From positions 90,276,696-90,340,695 of the forward strand of contig OX638132.1 in assembly GCA_951804985.1 (NCBI GenBank): 64,000 bases of DNA, given 5' to 3'. Both the position numbers and the translations under genes were made by a program. The notes under the pieces were generated by a model. The model had not been told where the DNA came from, did not search any database, and saw nothing but the letters and a program-made list of their open reading frames with translations. Below, piece by piece: positions 33,161 through 44,836 of this stretch. This DNA is from Dryomyza anilis (lineage: Eukaryota; Arthropoda; Insecta; Diptera; Dryomyzidae). Positions within the stretch are counted from its first letter, which is position 1. Each line of letters begins with the position of its first letter.

Positions 33161-34340
33161 CTAGTGATGGCCATGTGAGCGTGATTCAGCGTGATTCACG
33201 TGAATCACGCGTGATCACGCGTTATTGTGATTGAATCCTAATTTTGCTCATGTGATTGTGAGTGAGTGTGAGTAGGCCTAAAATTACCGTGAGTGAGTGT
33301 GCGTGAGTACAATTTTTTCGTGAGTAAGTGTGCGTGAGTCGAATATTTCATAAAATAAAAAAATCTCACTTTTAATTTTTTGCGATTTTTCGATATTTTT
33401 GCTGATCTACAGAACAAGTAGGACCACCCCTTGAACTCAGAAGGCTTCAGGAAAGCGACTGCTCATTTTTCAGAACAATAATAAATCAAATCCTTTCTAA
33501 CGACCGTCATATACCCACTCAACGCAGAATAAGTTGCAAGGTTCCAGTCAACAATTGATCTAACCCCTCCAAACGAGCCGTATTTAGAATGGGATAGTCA
33601 ATTTTTGTAGGGTCATGTCAATAGTTTTTGCTTAGTTTCATATGACCGTTCATGGAAATGGCTATAGAACTCAATTTTTTTTTACTCATTTTTGAAAAAA
33701 AGGTGAATTTCCAATTTCAACTATTCATGATAACTCTGTATTGACTTTCTTTTGTTTATTAAGTTTAATTTGTTCCAGGGTTTCGTGTGGGTTCCCGTTT
33801 TTATACGAGTTATAAATGTAGAAATCAAAAAAAACGCTTCAAAAATAGTTTTCCCAAAGTCAATGCATCCCTGGTAAATTCTACTCCAGACTATTATTTT
33901 TTTATTGATAATTCTTTTCCACAGATAATTTTTCCAGAGACAATTATCAAAGATTTTACACGAATTGTTCAACGGAGAATTATTCTTCGAGGCAATTTTT
34001 ACGTTTTTATATGAAAAGCACAACGTCTTTCACATTTCCATCTCCGTTAAAAATTGAAATATATTTTATTAAAATCCATAACATCATAACATCATTATTG
34101 GGTTTTAAAGATGTAGTTTGTATTGGAGGTGCCACGCTCGGTCGACCAATCTCACCGACATTACAAATGAAATATGTATTTTTATGCATTCTGAAAACAA
34201 TAGCAAAAAACGTGATTTAGCGTGATTGTGATTGAATCTTAATTTTACTCACGTGATTGTGAGTGAGTGTGAGTAGAGCAAAAAAGGCCGTGAGTGAGTG
34301 TGCATGATTAGAAAAAATCTTTCGTGAGCGTCTGTCTGAA
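33161..34340. mobile_element. hAT-like element remnant with GTGAGTGAGTG subterminal repeats
   Basis: Begins TAGTGATGGCCATGTGAGCG, resembling the CAGTGATGGC ends of hAT elements. GTGATTGTGAGTGAGTGTGA and GTGAGTGTGCGTGAGT occur at 33250-33345 and again in the same orientation at 34205-34310. The interior of about 850 bases has no recognisable transposase. A mariner fragment starts where a right end would be expected. Confidence 0.45.
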
Positions 34341-34674
34341 CTGTCCAGAACTCAGGCCGATTGAGAGATACTGGGCTTTAGTAAAAAGGGAGATGAAGAC
34401 AACAAAAAAAGTGGCCAAAGACCTTCAAGACTTTAAAAGAAAGTGGTCTTCAGCAGCTGTGAGGGTGTTGGACACTACCATTACAACATTAATGGAAGGG
34501 GTTCCGAAAAAATTAAAACTTTTTATTCAAAAATATTAATTTCTGGTTTTTTATATTTTTTTTTAAATCTAAAAATAATTTGCAAAATAAAATATTTTAT
34601 TCTCTAAAAATTCGATTACTAGATTTCTAGATTTTTTCATTTTTGTAGCGGACAATTTTATTTGACGCTGCCCT
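34341..34674 (+). pseudogene. Mariner-like element, 3' third only (copy 3)
   Basis: Starts at AACTGTCCAGAACTCAGGCC and carries the transposase C-terminus (LRPIERYWALVK with the catalytic Glu, then KKVAKDLQDFKRKWSSAAVR) to its stop at 34539, the 3' non-coding part and the right inverted end GGACAATTTTATTTGACGC. The helix-turn-helix and both Asp residues are missing. Confidence 0.9.
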
Positions 34675-37035
34675 TAGAAAAATGTTTGTAATTTTGACAG
34701 TTAGTTTGCACTATGCTCTAGATAATCAATAATCATTTTTTCTTTTATCATTAAAACCAAAATGATAAAAAAATATATAAAAAATTCTCTAAAAAAATCA
34801 AAAGTTTCGAGTTAAGATCCAATTATCTTAAAAACGTTTTTGAATATTAGCATTTATTAATATATTAAATTAAGTTTTGACAATTAAAAGAAAAATTGCG
34901 TTTAAGTTTTTTTGTTAAACTATTTTTGCACAGTATTATATTTAATTTTATGCAAGGTAGTGGTTGAAAGCGGCTTAAATTTACGATTGCAATTTAAAAA
35001 AAAAAAGTTACGTTATAGGAAAAAACTGAGTGTGCAGTTAAAATCAGCAACAGCGAATTATATGGAATTGATATATGCGATGTTCATGGCAAGAATCGTA
35101 TTGGGTGAATTTAATGTAAGTGTGAATTTAATGTAAGTGTTGTATAGAATTTGTATCGTACTTTTAGACCACTTGAGGATACAAATATTTTTAAGCTAAA
35201 AACTTAAATTACACATTGAAAGAAAGACAGAGAGAGGGAAAAAAAGAACACTGAAAGAAAGCTAACGAAAAACATTGACCACGAAATACAACGCAGACGC
35301 ATCATCGCTGGACTCGAGGAGACGACCCTCATCACTCATAACTATAGATGCTAATTTTTACTTTTCAGATACAAGAGCGGAACGAAATGAGCGAGCAAAC
35401 AAGCGAGAGTGTATCGATCACTGTTGTCGTATCTTTCGATGTATCCCGTAACTCTTTAGGCATCTGCGTTTGTATGCGTAATACTTTCTTTCTTTTCAAC
35501 TTAACTATTTTCAGTCTTACCATATAAAACTTAATAAACATATTTATATATTTTTTTTTAACTTTTTTTTTGTACACTACTTTTGACAATAATATCTTTG
35601 ACTATGGCGCAATTTGCATGTGTGTGTGTAGACATTGTGTTAAGGTGTTGGTTCTGTACAAAAAAAATATATATTTTTTATATATATTGGAAAAAAATCG
35701 AAATTATTTGGACGAGAGTGAAAGTTTTAAACATGTGCACAGCAGCAGCATCTACAAAAAAAAAAATATATAATCAACGATGTTGAAATGATTTTCATCT
35801 TTTGCGTTGATTTAACGCTTTAGCCGCTTCAATTCTGCTTTGGTCTTCACATCAACATCATCTGCCTCATCTTTCGTCCGTCGCCTGCTTCTCGAGCAGC
35901 AAATTGTATTTATTTATTTTTATTATTTTTAACTTATTTGTTCACTTGGTCAATACAGGCTTCACGCTTGAGTTCGTTGCTTTGGCGTTTTTTGTGAAAT
36001 AATTATAACTTTAGAAATTTTTTAAAATTTTTGAATTTTTTTTTATAATTCTTTCCTTTGAAGATTTCGCAAAGGTGATTTTTTTTTTCAATTTCATTAA
36101 TAAATTATAAAACTTTTTTTCTAGAGATAACTTCTAAATACCATTATTTCAATTTGAATTCTATACAACCCATATATGTTTTAAAGCGTTCATTTATAAT
36201 TTTCTCTCTTCAAAATTTGTAGCTAAAACTTCGAAACTCTATCTTTAGATTATGACATATTTTTTTTTTCTAACTTTTCAGTCCTCATCTGTCCAATTTT
36301 ATAGCTCATATTTCCACTTTATCTTGACCATGTTGCCTTGGCCAGCATCGACAAATTGTGTTCTTATTTATTTTTGCTTTTTCTGTTGTTGTTTTCATCG
36401 TTTTTGTTGTTGTATAACTTAATGTAAATTGTTATTAAAGACTTTGATGTCGACGGTGTGTTGGACAAACTTTCGCTTTTCGTACCCGCAACAACAAAAG
36501 AAAGATAGACACAAACGAACGAACGGGCAGACAGACAGACAGACACAAATTGGTGTCTGTGCGACTTTGGATTTTTTTTTAAAGATGTTATACAAATAGT
36601 TGAGTTGGTTTTATAGCATTTGCATATTTTTAAATGATTACAAAACCGTTGCTTTGAGACACTTATTTCCAGATATGAAAAAAAAACTTAAAATAGATCT
36701 TTAAGTGACCGTTAAGCCATTAGATCTCTTCAGATGACTTGGCGGAATTTCAGTAAATTAGTAAAGTCTATTAAAACACTATGTTTAATTCAGAAAAGTC
36801 TAGAAAAACTTGGTCTTATAAGAAAATTAATTAATTTTGTTTTTTAGTATTTAGTATTAAAAATTATTACTTCGATATGTTTACTACTTAATTAAAATTA
36901 AACATTAAATATAGAATATGAAGGAATTATTCATTGAAAAACTAATGCATTTATAAGAAAAACAACTGCCTTTTAAAAAAGAGCATTATAGAAAAACAAA
37001 TGTATTAGTTTTTTTGTTTACAAATTAAGCAACGC
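34675..37035. other. Intergenic DNA with a less AT-rich island, no supported gene
   Basis: 35220-36000 contains non-repetitive stretches of more balanced composition, for example minus-strand frames reading RSRRRTKDEADDVDVK then ELKRLKR and a stop near 35812. There is no start, no convincing acceptor and no family match, so I do not call an exon. A GACA repeat lies at 36526-36545. Confidence 0.4.
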
Positions 37036-37372
37036 TCAGGGGATGCCCCCTATTCATGCAATGCACAGTGTTGATCGTAAGAAGGGATGATAGCTTAAAT
37101 GGAGGGGGGAAAGATGGAGTAGTGTCGGTGAATATTTGTTTTGAACTTTCCAATATCAAAAATGTCGAGAAAAACAGACGCAGGGAGATTGTTCCACAAA
37201 CGTATCGTGCGACTGAAGAACGAATTCTATTGAGAGCCGAGTGAACTACGAAGGGGTGGGCTTGGTGGAATCAGGCCATGTGTTTCCCTCGAACACTTAC
37301 CATTGTAATACCTATAGAACAGGCTTACACACCCTCCGGTCCTTCGGTGCTCAAGAGAACCAATAGAGGATG
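37036..37372 (-). mobile_element. LINE 3' end, second copy
   Basis: Reverse orientation of 23590-23970. On the minus strand it has TCGTTCTTCAGTCGCACGAT, a frame with RLWNNLP continuing in phase into FDIGKFKTNIHRHYSIF and a stop, and GGATGCCTCC-like sequence near the end. Two deletions relative to the first copy remove the middle of the HPFVVH to RTTHY region. Confidence 0.7.
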
Positions 37373-37414
37373 AAATTGTATTTATTTAAATTTTGAAATA
37401 TTTAACACAATACT

Positions 37415-37671
37415 ACATATCGTCGGTGATACTGAAAAACCGTCTATCTACATTTTCGAATATCTCTTACAAAATGAATTTTACGGAAGAAACGAAACTA
37501 TTTTCAGTCTCGATTTTACACTTACTTCATGCAAAATTAACTATGTCATAACTTATAATGGCATTTAACTTCTTTATCTGATCAACATATCATTAAAAAC
37601 CCGATTATAACACAAAATTAGGCGTAATTTTCACATGCAGTTAGGCGGTTTTGCAGTATCACCGACGATAT
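37415..37671. mobile_element. MITE family M7 (ATATCGTCGGTG), complete copy
   Basis: ATATCGTCGGTGATACTGAA at the left; TTGCAGTATCACCGACGATA with T at the right. Interior CTACATTTTCGAATATCTC and AACCCGATTATAACACAAAA. Second copy at 50040-50294. Confidence 0.85.
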
Positions 37672-37970
37672 GTATTTATTTTAACTGTATTCGGACATAA
37701 AAATACTTAAACTAACTACATTTTTAGAAATATATAAAAAACTAGTTTTTAATACATTATGTTGTAAAATGAAGTTAAATAAATACAAATAACAAAAAAA
37801 AAAACCAATAACATAAAAATTTGAATTATATTTTAACAAGAATTAAATGATAAAAAATAATTGTATAAATCAATTATAATCAATAATAAATGTAAAGAAT
37901 ATTTCGTATAGGCAAATTTCTGTTTTCGTCAGAGATTAAAAAAATCCGTATGCTACACGTACCGTATGTC

Positions 37971-39145
37971 AAGAGAACACAAATAGTATCTTGCAGGGTA
38001 ACATATATCTTTGCGAACACAAACTCAGACAATACATAGTGAACAATAACAGAAAGAAGAGAATACAACAATAACGAATAACGATGCGTATACACACACT
38101 TTCACAACAGACACATGACAACAGACAGACGCATGACAACGGACAGACACATGACAACAGACAGTCGCATGGCACCACACTACATGTATGTATCTTGTAC
38201 AGCTATCTAGTTGGCAACAACAACGAGTTTTCTTTAACACAAAACACAAAAGAGAACACAAATAGTATCTTGCAGGGTAAAATATATCTTTGCGAACACA
38301 AACTCAAACAATACATAGCGAACACTAACAGAATGAAGAGAATACAACAATAACGAATAACGATGCGTATACACACACTTTCACAACAGACACATGACAC
38401 AGACAGACACATGACAATGGACAGACACATCGCATGGCACCACACTACATGTATGTATCTTGTACAGCTATCTTGTTGGCAACAACAACGAGTAATATTA
38501 GCTAAATGAGGTCACATTGAAAATGATCATATATTATATTTTTTTTGTTTTATAAGTTTAATGAAATAATGCACATAGAACATAACTTAAGAAAAACTTA
38601 ATGATTTTACAATTAACAAAAAAAACTATGTATACAAGTAAAACAAAAATAATAATGTGAATAGCATAGTGCATATGCGCAATCGATGTACGAACTAGCG
38701 TAGCGAAGAATGGTGAAAGAACATTGTTTTGTCTATTTTATTTTTTTGTATCGACTTTTGAAGCACTTTTGAAGCTATTTACCCCTTTAAAAGTGCTTCA
38801 CAGACCTTATAGCAACAAAAAACGCATACACAACAGTAAAAAGACAAACACAAAAACAAACATTGAAAAAAAAGCAAAAACATAAAATAAACAACAAAAG
38901 CAATAACACAAAAGAGAACACAAATAGTATCTTGCAGGGTAACATATATATTTGCGAACACAAACTCAAACAATACATAGCGAACACTAACAGAAAGAAG
39001 AGAATACAACAATTACGAATAACGACGCGTATACACACTCTTTCACAACAGACACATGACAACAGACAGACGCATGACAACGGACAGACACATGACAACA
39101 GACAGTCGCATGGCACCACACTACATGTTGGTATCTTGTACAGCC
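37971..39145 (+). repeat. Block repeated three times, about 245 bp unit
   Basis: Copies at 37971-38226, 38251-38492 and 38913-39145 share AGAGAACACAAATAGTATCT, TTTGCGAACACAAACTCA, AATAACGATGCGTATACACA, a run of GACAGACACATGACAAC units and CACCACACTACATG. Copies 1 and 2 are adjacent, with the third 420 bases away. The plus strand is strongly A/C-rich throughout. Confidence 0.85.
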
Positions 39146-40735
39146 AAAGCAAAAACAAAAAAATCAAAAACGCAAAAAAATATAAAATACAAAAACGCAC
39201 AAAACAAAATTTTAAACACAAAAACAAAAGCATAACACAAATCCACAAAAAATTAAAGCACAAACAAGAAGTCAGCTTAAACAATAAAATCAAAAGCAAA
39301 AACAGAAACAAATAAAACAATGAATAGAGTAAAAATCAAAATCAAAAGAATATGAAAAACAAAAATAAACAGAAATGTTTAAAAAATTGGATAAAAAAAC
39401 AAACAAAAAAAAAATAAAAACTCCCGTTTTGCAGTCCGGGTATGATATACTAATTATCTATAAGAATTTACTAAAATATTAATATATATATCTTTATTTG
39501 AACTATTTTGGATATAATATAAAAATAGTAATAAATATTTTTCAGATTATTGTATATCGAGGAATTGAGGTCTTTTTGGTTCTTTGATACATGATATAAT
39601 GATAATGCCTAATTTTACCTGTTTTTAAGAGAATCAATATTAGCGTTAGAATGCATAAAATAGAAAGATCTCGGTTGTTCCGACATAGTAACGACAAAGG
39701 ACGTTCTGCTCTGTGTTCTTCTTTGAAAAGAAAAATAAGAAGACCAGCTAAAAACCATTCTTGGAGAAACAAATATATAGCAAAATACTAATTTATATGA
39801 AAACTAATAAAAAAAAGAAATCACAGCAAGCACAGAGTTTTTCACCTAAAATTTTACTACGAGAATGTATTTTATCTGTAAAATTCCTTAAAAACAAAAA
39901 TACAAACAATTGGAATTCCCATGAAATCGACATGCTTTGTTTTAACTGCAACGATATTAATACATACATTTTTTTTATATTTGAAATAAAAATTCAAAAT
40001 AGTTTCAATATCAGAATATTCACAGAAAATCTATGGAAAACAAATGAAAATTGCAATATACTCAAATATTTTGTTATTTGTTTTGGTATAAAGCAAAACA
40101 ATGTCGAGATCAGGTACTCAGTAGTTCTTTCACTATTTTATTTTTTTGTTTGCTGAATTTTTCAACATATGCTGTTCACAATATCAATATTCGTGCATTC
40201 CATTTTAATAAGATTTAAATTTTATTGTAAGTTTTATTGAGCATTAAGTTTAACATATTCAGTATTTTTCATATTTTATTTACACTTTTACTTTTCTTGT
40301 TACAATTTCATTTTTTGTCTATCGTTCGTTTACAACTCGTGCTCAACTCGAGCAAATATTAAATATTTACAATTGACTTGCAGTGAAGCGTGAGTTAAGC
40401 AGCAACTCTGAAAGTTTTCCCATCCATAGATGGCAATTTATAAAAAATAAAAAATAAAATATAAATATTTTATTATATTGCAAAGCTTATTTGTCTCGCA
40501 TGTCTTTTTATTATTTTTATTATTATTATTTATTTGTGCTGTTGTCTTTAAGCATCGGTAAACCAATTTAAAATTTGTTGTTATTTTTTATTTTAATTTT
40601 TAATTATCTTAATTTGAGAGAGTGAATTCAAAAATTGAGTTTATCTAGATTTCTCTAAAAAAAAGTCGATGATTCTATATAATACCTACTGAATTAAGGT
40701 GTAATTGTTAGTTTTCGTAAGGAACTTCGATATGA
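39146..40735. other. A-rich then AT-rich DNA, no gene seen
   Basis: 39146-39420 is an almost pure A/C run with CAAAAACAAA words. The remainder has no recognised repeat or domain; the 131-codon frame near 39761-40156 is lysine/asparagine-rich with no homology that I recognise. Confidence 0.45.
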
Positions 40736-42308
40736 TACACAGAACAAAAATCTATAATATGATGATTTTATTCATAAATATTATGATTTTTTTACCAACT
40801 ACTAGATGAAGAAACTGATGTATATAAATGATTTTATTCATTGAATGGCAATTTAATGTATTTATGTTTAATATGATGTTCAAAATTTCGTTTCCAAAAA
40901 AAAAAAAAAAAAAAAATATTGTCCGAAAAAAAAGTTTTGTGAAAAAAAATATAACAGAAAAAATAAATTTTTCTAAACAACATTTTTTTTTTATATATTT
41001 TTTTTATAAATTATTAAAATGTTGTAATTATAAATAAATTTATTACAAAACATTTTAATAAAAAAAAATGTCCGGGTTTTTTTTTCACCAACTACCAGAT
41101 TCATCAATTGGATGACTTTATTCATTGAATTCCAATTTAATGTTCAATATGATGTTCCAAATGTTCGGTCGGGCCCGACTATGGAATACCCTACACCTTT
41201 GGTGGGGATATTAACCCTCAGAATATTATTCATATATCAGAAATTTACGTCTTATATCCCAATAAATTAAAAAAATTATATAAAGTATAAAAAACTAAAA
41301 AAAAAAATTGAAAAATATAATTGGGCTGACCACGCCCATATTTAAAATATTGAAAGGCTAATATTTCATAGATTTGATTTTAATAATTTACGGATCCAAT
41401 TTCCACTATGAAAACCCGGGAAATAATGAAAAAAAAGTGGGCGGATCACGCCTATTTTTCGACCACATATTTTTAGGTGAATTCTAACAATACGTTTTAA
41501 ATTTTATAACTATACCTTGAATACTTTTCGAGTTATTAGTTTCGAAAGAGTTATATAAAAGTGACTTGTATGGGAGGTGGGCGTGTCCGTTGACCGATTT
41601 GGCTCATTTTCAAACTCAGTTCCTACTTTTGGCTAAAATATATTGAGACGAAATTTCATCGCTTTCTGATCAGTATTTCTCAAGTTATTCTGTATTCGGA
41701 CAGCAAGACAGCAAGACGGACAGACATACAGACAGACGGACATGGCTAAACGGACTCGGGTAGTGATGCTGATCAAGAATATATATACTTTTCCATACCG
41801 GACAATATATGCACAAAGTTAATATACCCTGTACCTCATAGGTGTAGGGTATAAAAATCATATATTTTTTATAAATAAAAATAAATTTGTATTAATAAAA
41901 AGTTGTAGTTAGAAATAAATATATTACAAAACAATTCACTTATTTATGCATGTCAAACATTAAGAAAACAATACAAGAACTACTTGAGAACTGAGAAAGT
42001 AGTATGGCAACAAAATGAATAAAAAAATAAATATTTTGTTTGAAATTTGGTTTGATGAATAGCATTATTCAATATTATGTTTAATATGATGTTCAATATG
42101 ATTTTGTATTTTATGTATTTATTCATCAAAATGATGAAATATATTTTTCACATACACTTCATCATATTGAAGAACACTTTTTCGGCCATTCTTCAAATTG
42201 ATAATGATGTTTTGTAGCTATCAATATTATGAATCTTTCTGCAATACAATGAATCATCATTTGAAAACCGAAATTCATCAATATGATGATGATTTTTTGT
42301 TCTGTGTA
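40736..42308. mobile_element. MITE family M5-like element with a nested insertion
   Basis: TA|CACAGAACAAAAATCTA at the left, inverted at the right as GATTTTTTGTTCTGTG|TA. The interior has the same TATGATTTTATTCATAA and ACTTGAGAACTGAGA words as 20023-20843. It is split at about 41166-41856 by a GGGTATAA-family element. Confidence 0.75.
41166..41856 (+). mobile_element. GGGTATAA-family element, variant subfamily, nested in M5
   Basis: The left end has the perfect palindrome GTCGGGCCCGAC (41168-41179) and ATACCCTACACC (41186-41197); the right end is GGTGTAGGGTAT (41841-41852), an exact inverted repeat. The interior contains GACAGACGGACATGGCTAAA and GATCAAGAATATATATAC as in the other subfamily, plus GGGCGTGTCCGTTGACCGAT. 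Confidence 0.8.
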
Positions 42309-42437
42309 CTAACAATTTAAATAAGTGAAGAAATTAAAAAAAATTTAAAATATTTTAAATTAAAATACATTAGAATTTGCCAAAACAAATGAATTATTCT
42401 TGCTGCTATTCGCCGTAAATCAAATACATAATGTTTA

Positions 42438-43686
42438 AGGACTGCGTCGAATAAAATTGTCCGTTTCATATCTTCCCATAATGTGCTATTGCAAGATTAA
42501 AATTAAAAAAATTTGATCATAGTAGCTCTGAATAAATGGCAGAAAATAATTTGTGTCAGTTATAGGTCAATACAAAATTTATTTAACGCGAAAATGGCAA
42601 ACGAAGTGGAAGTTCGAGAAAATATAATTCAAATTTTTCAAATACAACCTAGTTGGTCTTTTAAAAAAATTGCCAAGGATGTAGGGGCTAACCCTAAGAC
42701 CATTTCTCTCATTAACAACCACTTTAAGGAAGACCTGAGTATTGATCGGAAGAAAGGTTCTGGTAAAAAAAAGGCCCACATGACCGTGAAAAGTCGAAGA
42801 AAGATCCAAGCATATCCGGAAGTAAATTGGCGAGAAAGGCGGATTGCTCAGAATCTTTCGTGCGCATGACTAAGAAAGAAGCTGGGCTGAAGACGTACAA
42901 GGTCCAAAAAGTTCCGGATAGAAATTCCGTTCGAGCTAAAAAGCTGAACCAAATTTTTTTTTTTAAATTCGATTGCTGCATAATGGACGAGGAAACTTAT
43001 GTTTTAGCGGACTTTTCTCAGCTACCTGAGCAGGAATTTTATTCAGCCGATTCTCGAGGAAATGTCGCTGAAAAATTCAAATCAAAAAAAAAGACAAAAT
43101 TCCCAAAGAAATTCCTTGTTTGGCAGGCAATTTGCAGTTGTGGAAAAAGGAGCAGCTCATTCGTGACATCGGGTACAATTAATAGCGAAATATATGTGAA
43201 GGAATGCTTGCAAAAGAGATTGCTTCCATTTTTACGCCAACATGAAGTGTCCACATTTTTTTGGCCTGACCTCGCTTCATGTCACTACAGCAAAACAACA
43301 ACCAACCAACAAAATGCAGTGATTTTGGTGCCTAGAGAAGCCAATCCACCAAACTGTCCAGAACTCAGGCCGATTGAGAGATACTGGGCTTTAGTAAAAC
43401 GGGAGATGAAGACAACAAAAAAAATGGCCAAAGATCTTCAAGACTTTAAAAGAAAGTGGTCTTCAGCAGCTGTGAGGGTGTCGGACCTACCATTACAACA
43501 TTAATGGAAGGGGTTCCGGTAAAATTAAAACTTTTTATTAAAAAATATTAATTTCTGGTTTTTTATATTTTTTTTTAAATCTAAAAATAATTTGCAAAAT
43601 AAAATATTTTATTCTATAAAAATTCGATTACTAGATTTCTAGATTTTTTCATTTTTGTAGCGTACAATTTTATTCGACGCAGTCCT
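42438..43686 (+). mobile_element. Mariner-like element, disrupted (copy 2)
   Basis: TA-flanked inverted ends AGGACTGCGTCGAATAAAAT and, on the right, ATTTTATTCGACGCAGTCCT. The frame from the ATG at 42594 has the helix-turn-helix and is broken; a second frame (to 43504) covers the first Asp (CIMDEETY), PDLASCHYS and LRPIERYW. A two-residue deletion after CHYSKT makes the second Asp to Glu gap 35 instead of 37. Opposite orientation to copy 1. Confidence 0.9.
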
Positions 43687-43689
43687 TAA

Positions 43690-44520
43690 TACTAATAATA
43701 TTAAAGGCTTTACTCTTTATTTTTAAAATATATTTAAATAAATACATAATGCAGTAGAAGTAAGTGTTTTTGTAGTAATATTTCTAAATATATCTGGACG
43801 ATCAAATTAAAACAAATTGTAGTTATTTTCAATACAAATGTAGTAATATTTGGTATAGAAAAGCAGTCACTTTATTTAGAAATTTTACATACATAAGAAT
43901 TTATTTTAAAGACATTATTCTTTAATTTTAATACAGTTTTTTTCCAGTGCATGTCTGCGTCAACAATGTTATGTCTTGACTAGCTGTATTGTAAGTCAAA
44001 CGTTTGGCCGCACGAATGTTGCATGAAATGAAACCTGATGGCTACTGATTGTTGTTAACCATAGATTTGTGCTATTGTTGGCCACAATTATAATGTAGTT
44101 GTTTTGGTATTTTCTATGCCACAGATTGTTTTGCAGAATTTAGCTCTCTGCGCACTCATCACCGTAAAACAATTGAAGTATGGGCGTAGTTAATTTACAG
44201 TTTTGTCCGACTACAAAACGCAAAATAAATTGTGGTCAAAACAATCAGCATGCGATGTGATCAAGTTGTGTCTTTAATACTAGTTGTTGTTGTTGTTGGA
44301 CTTTAAAATAAAATAAAATAGTAGAAAAAAACTGAGACATTTCGTGTCCAACTGTCCGTTGAAATTGAAAATGCGTTGCCATTGAAGGGGAAAATTATAT
44401 TCGAAAGGGCGATTCTTTGCGCTGTCTGTGGTTGTTGTTTTGAAAATGTTACTCGGTTTTGAAAGTATTTTTCTTATTTTTTTTTAACTAGAGCACTTTT
44501 TTTAACAGCACACAGAATAA
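43690..44520 (+). promoter_or_regulatory. Upstream region of Osiris gene C
   Basis: Non-repetitive from about 43940 on, with balanced composition (for example GTTTGGCCGCACGAATG and GCGATTCTTTGCGCTGTC). Probably holds the control elements of gene C; no specific site is named. Confidence 0.3.
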
Positions 44521-44523
44521 TGG

Positions 44524-44530
44524 TATAAAA
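44524..44530 (+). promoter_or_regulatory. TATA box of Osiris gene C
   Basis: TATAAAA, 313 bases before the start codon. About 33 bases downstream lies CACTTAGTAG, a loose initiator match. The sequence between there and the ATG is A-rich with no upstream ORF of note. Confidence 0.55.
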
Positions 44531-44836
44531 TCTAGTGCAGGGTCTGTTGACGCACTTAGTAGTACAGAGAGTTAAATCGCGTGAGGATCGAAATGATTTA
44601 AATCAAAATTGATGTAAAATAAAGAGTTTGATAGTATTAAAGAAAACTGTAGTGAAAACTAACAAAAAACTTAATAAAATAAAAGAAAATTTAAAACAAT
44701 ATTAAAAAAAATAAAAAATTAAATTTGAAACAAAAATAATATCAAAAATAATATATTTTTTTGGAGTATAAATTTTAAATATATATTAGACTTTTTCCTA
44801 TTCAAAATTTAAAAAAACTAAAACCTTATATCGAAG

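Noticed and set aside
38787..39320. 177-codon minus-strand frame rich in Cys, Leu and Phe
   Set aside because: It is the complement of the A/C-rich triplicated block; the other copies have shifted frames.
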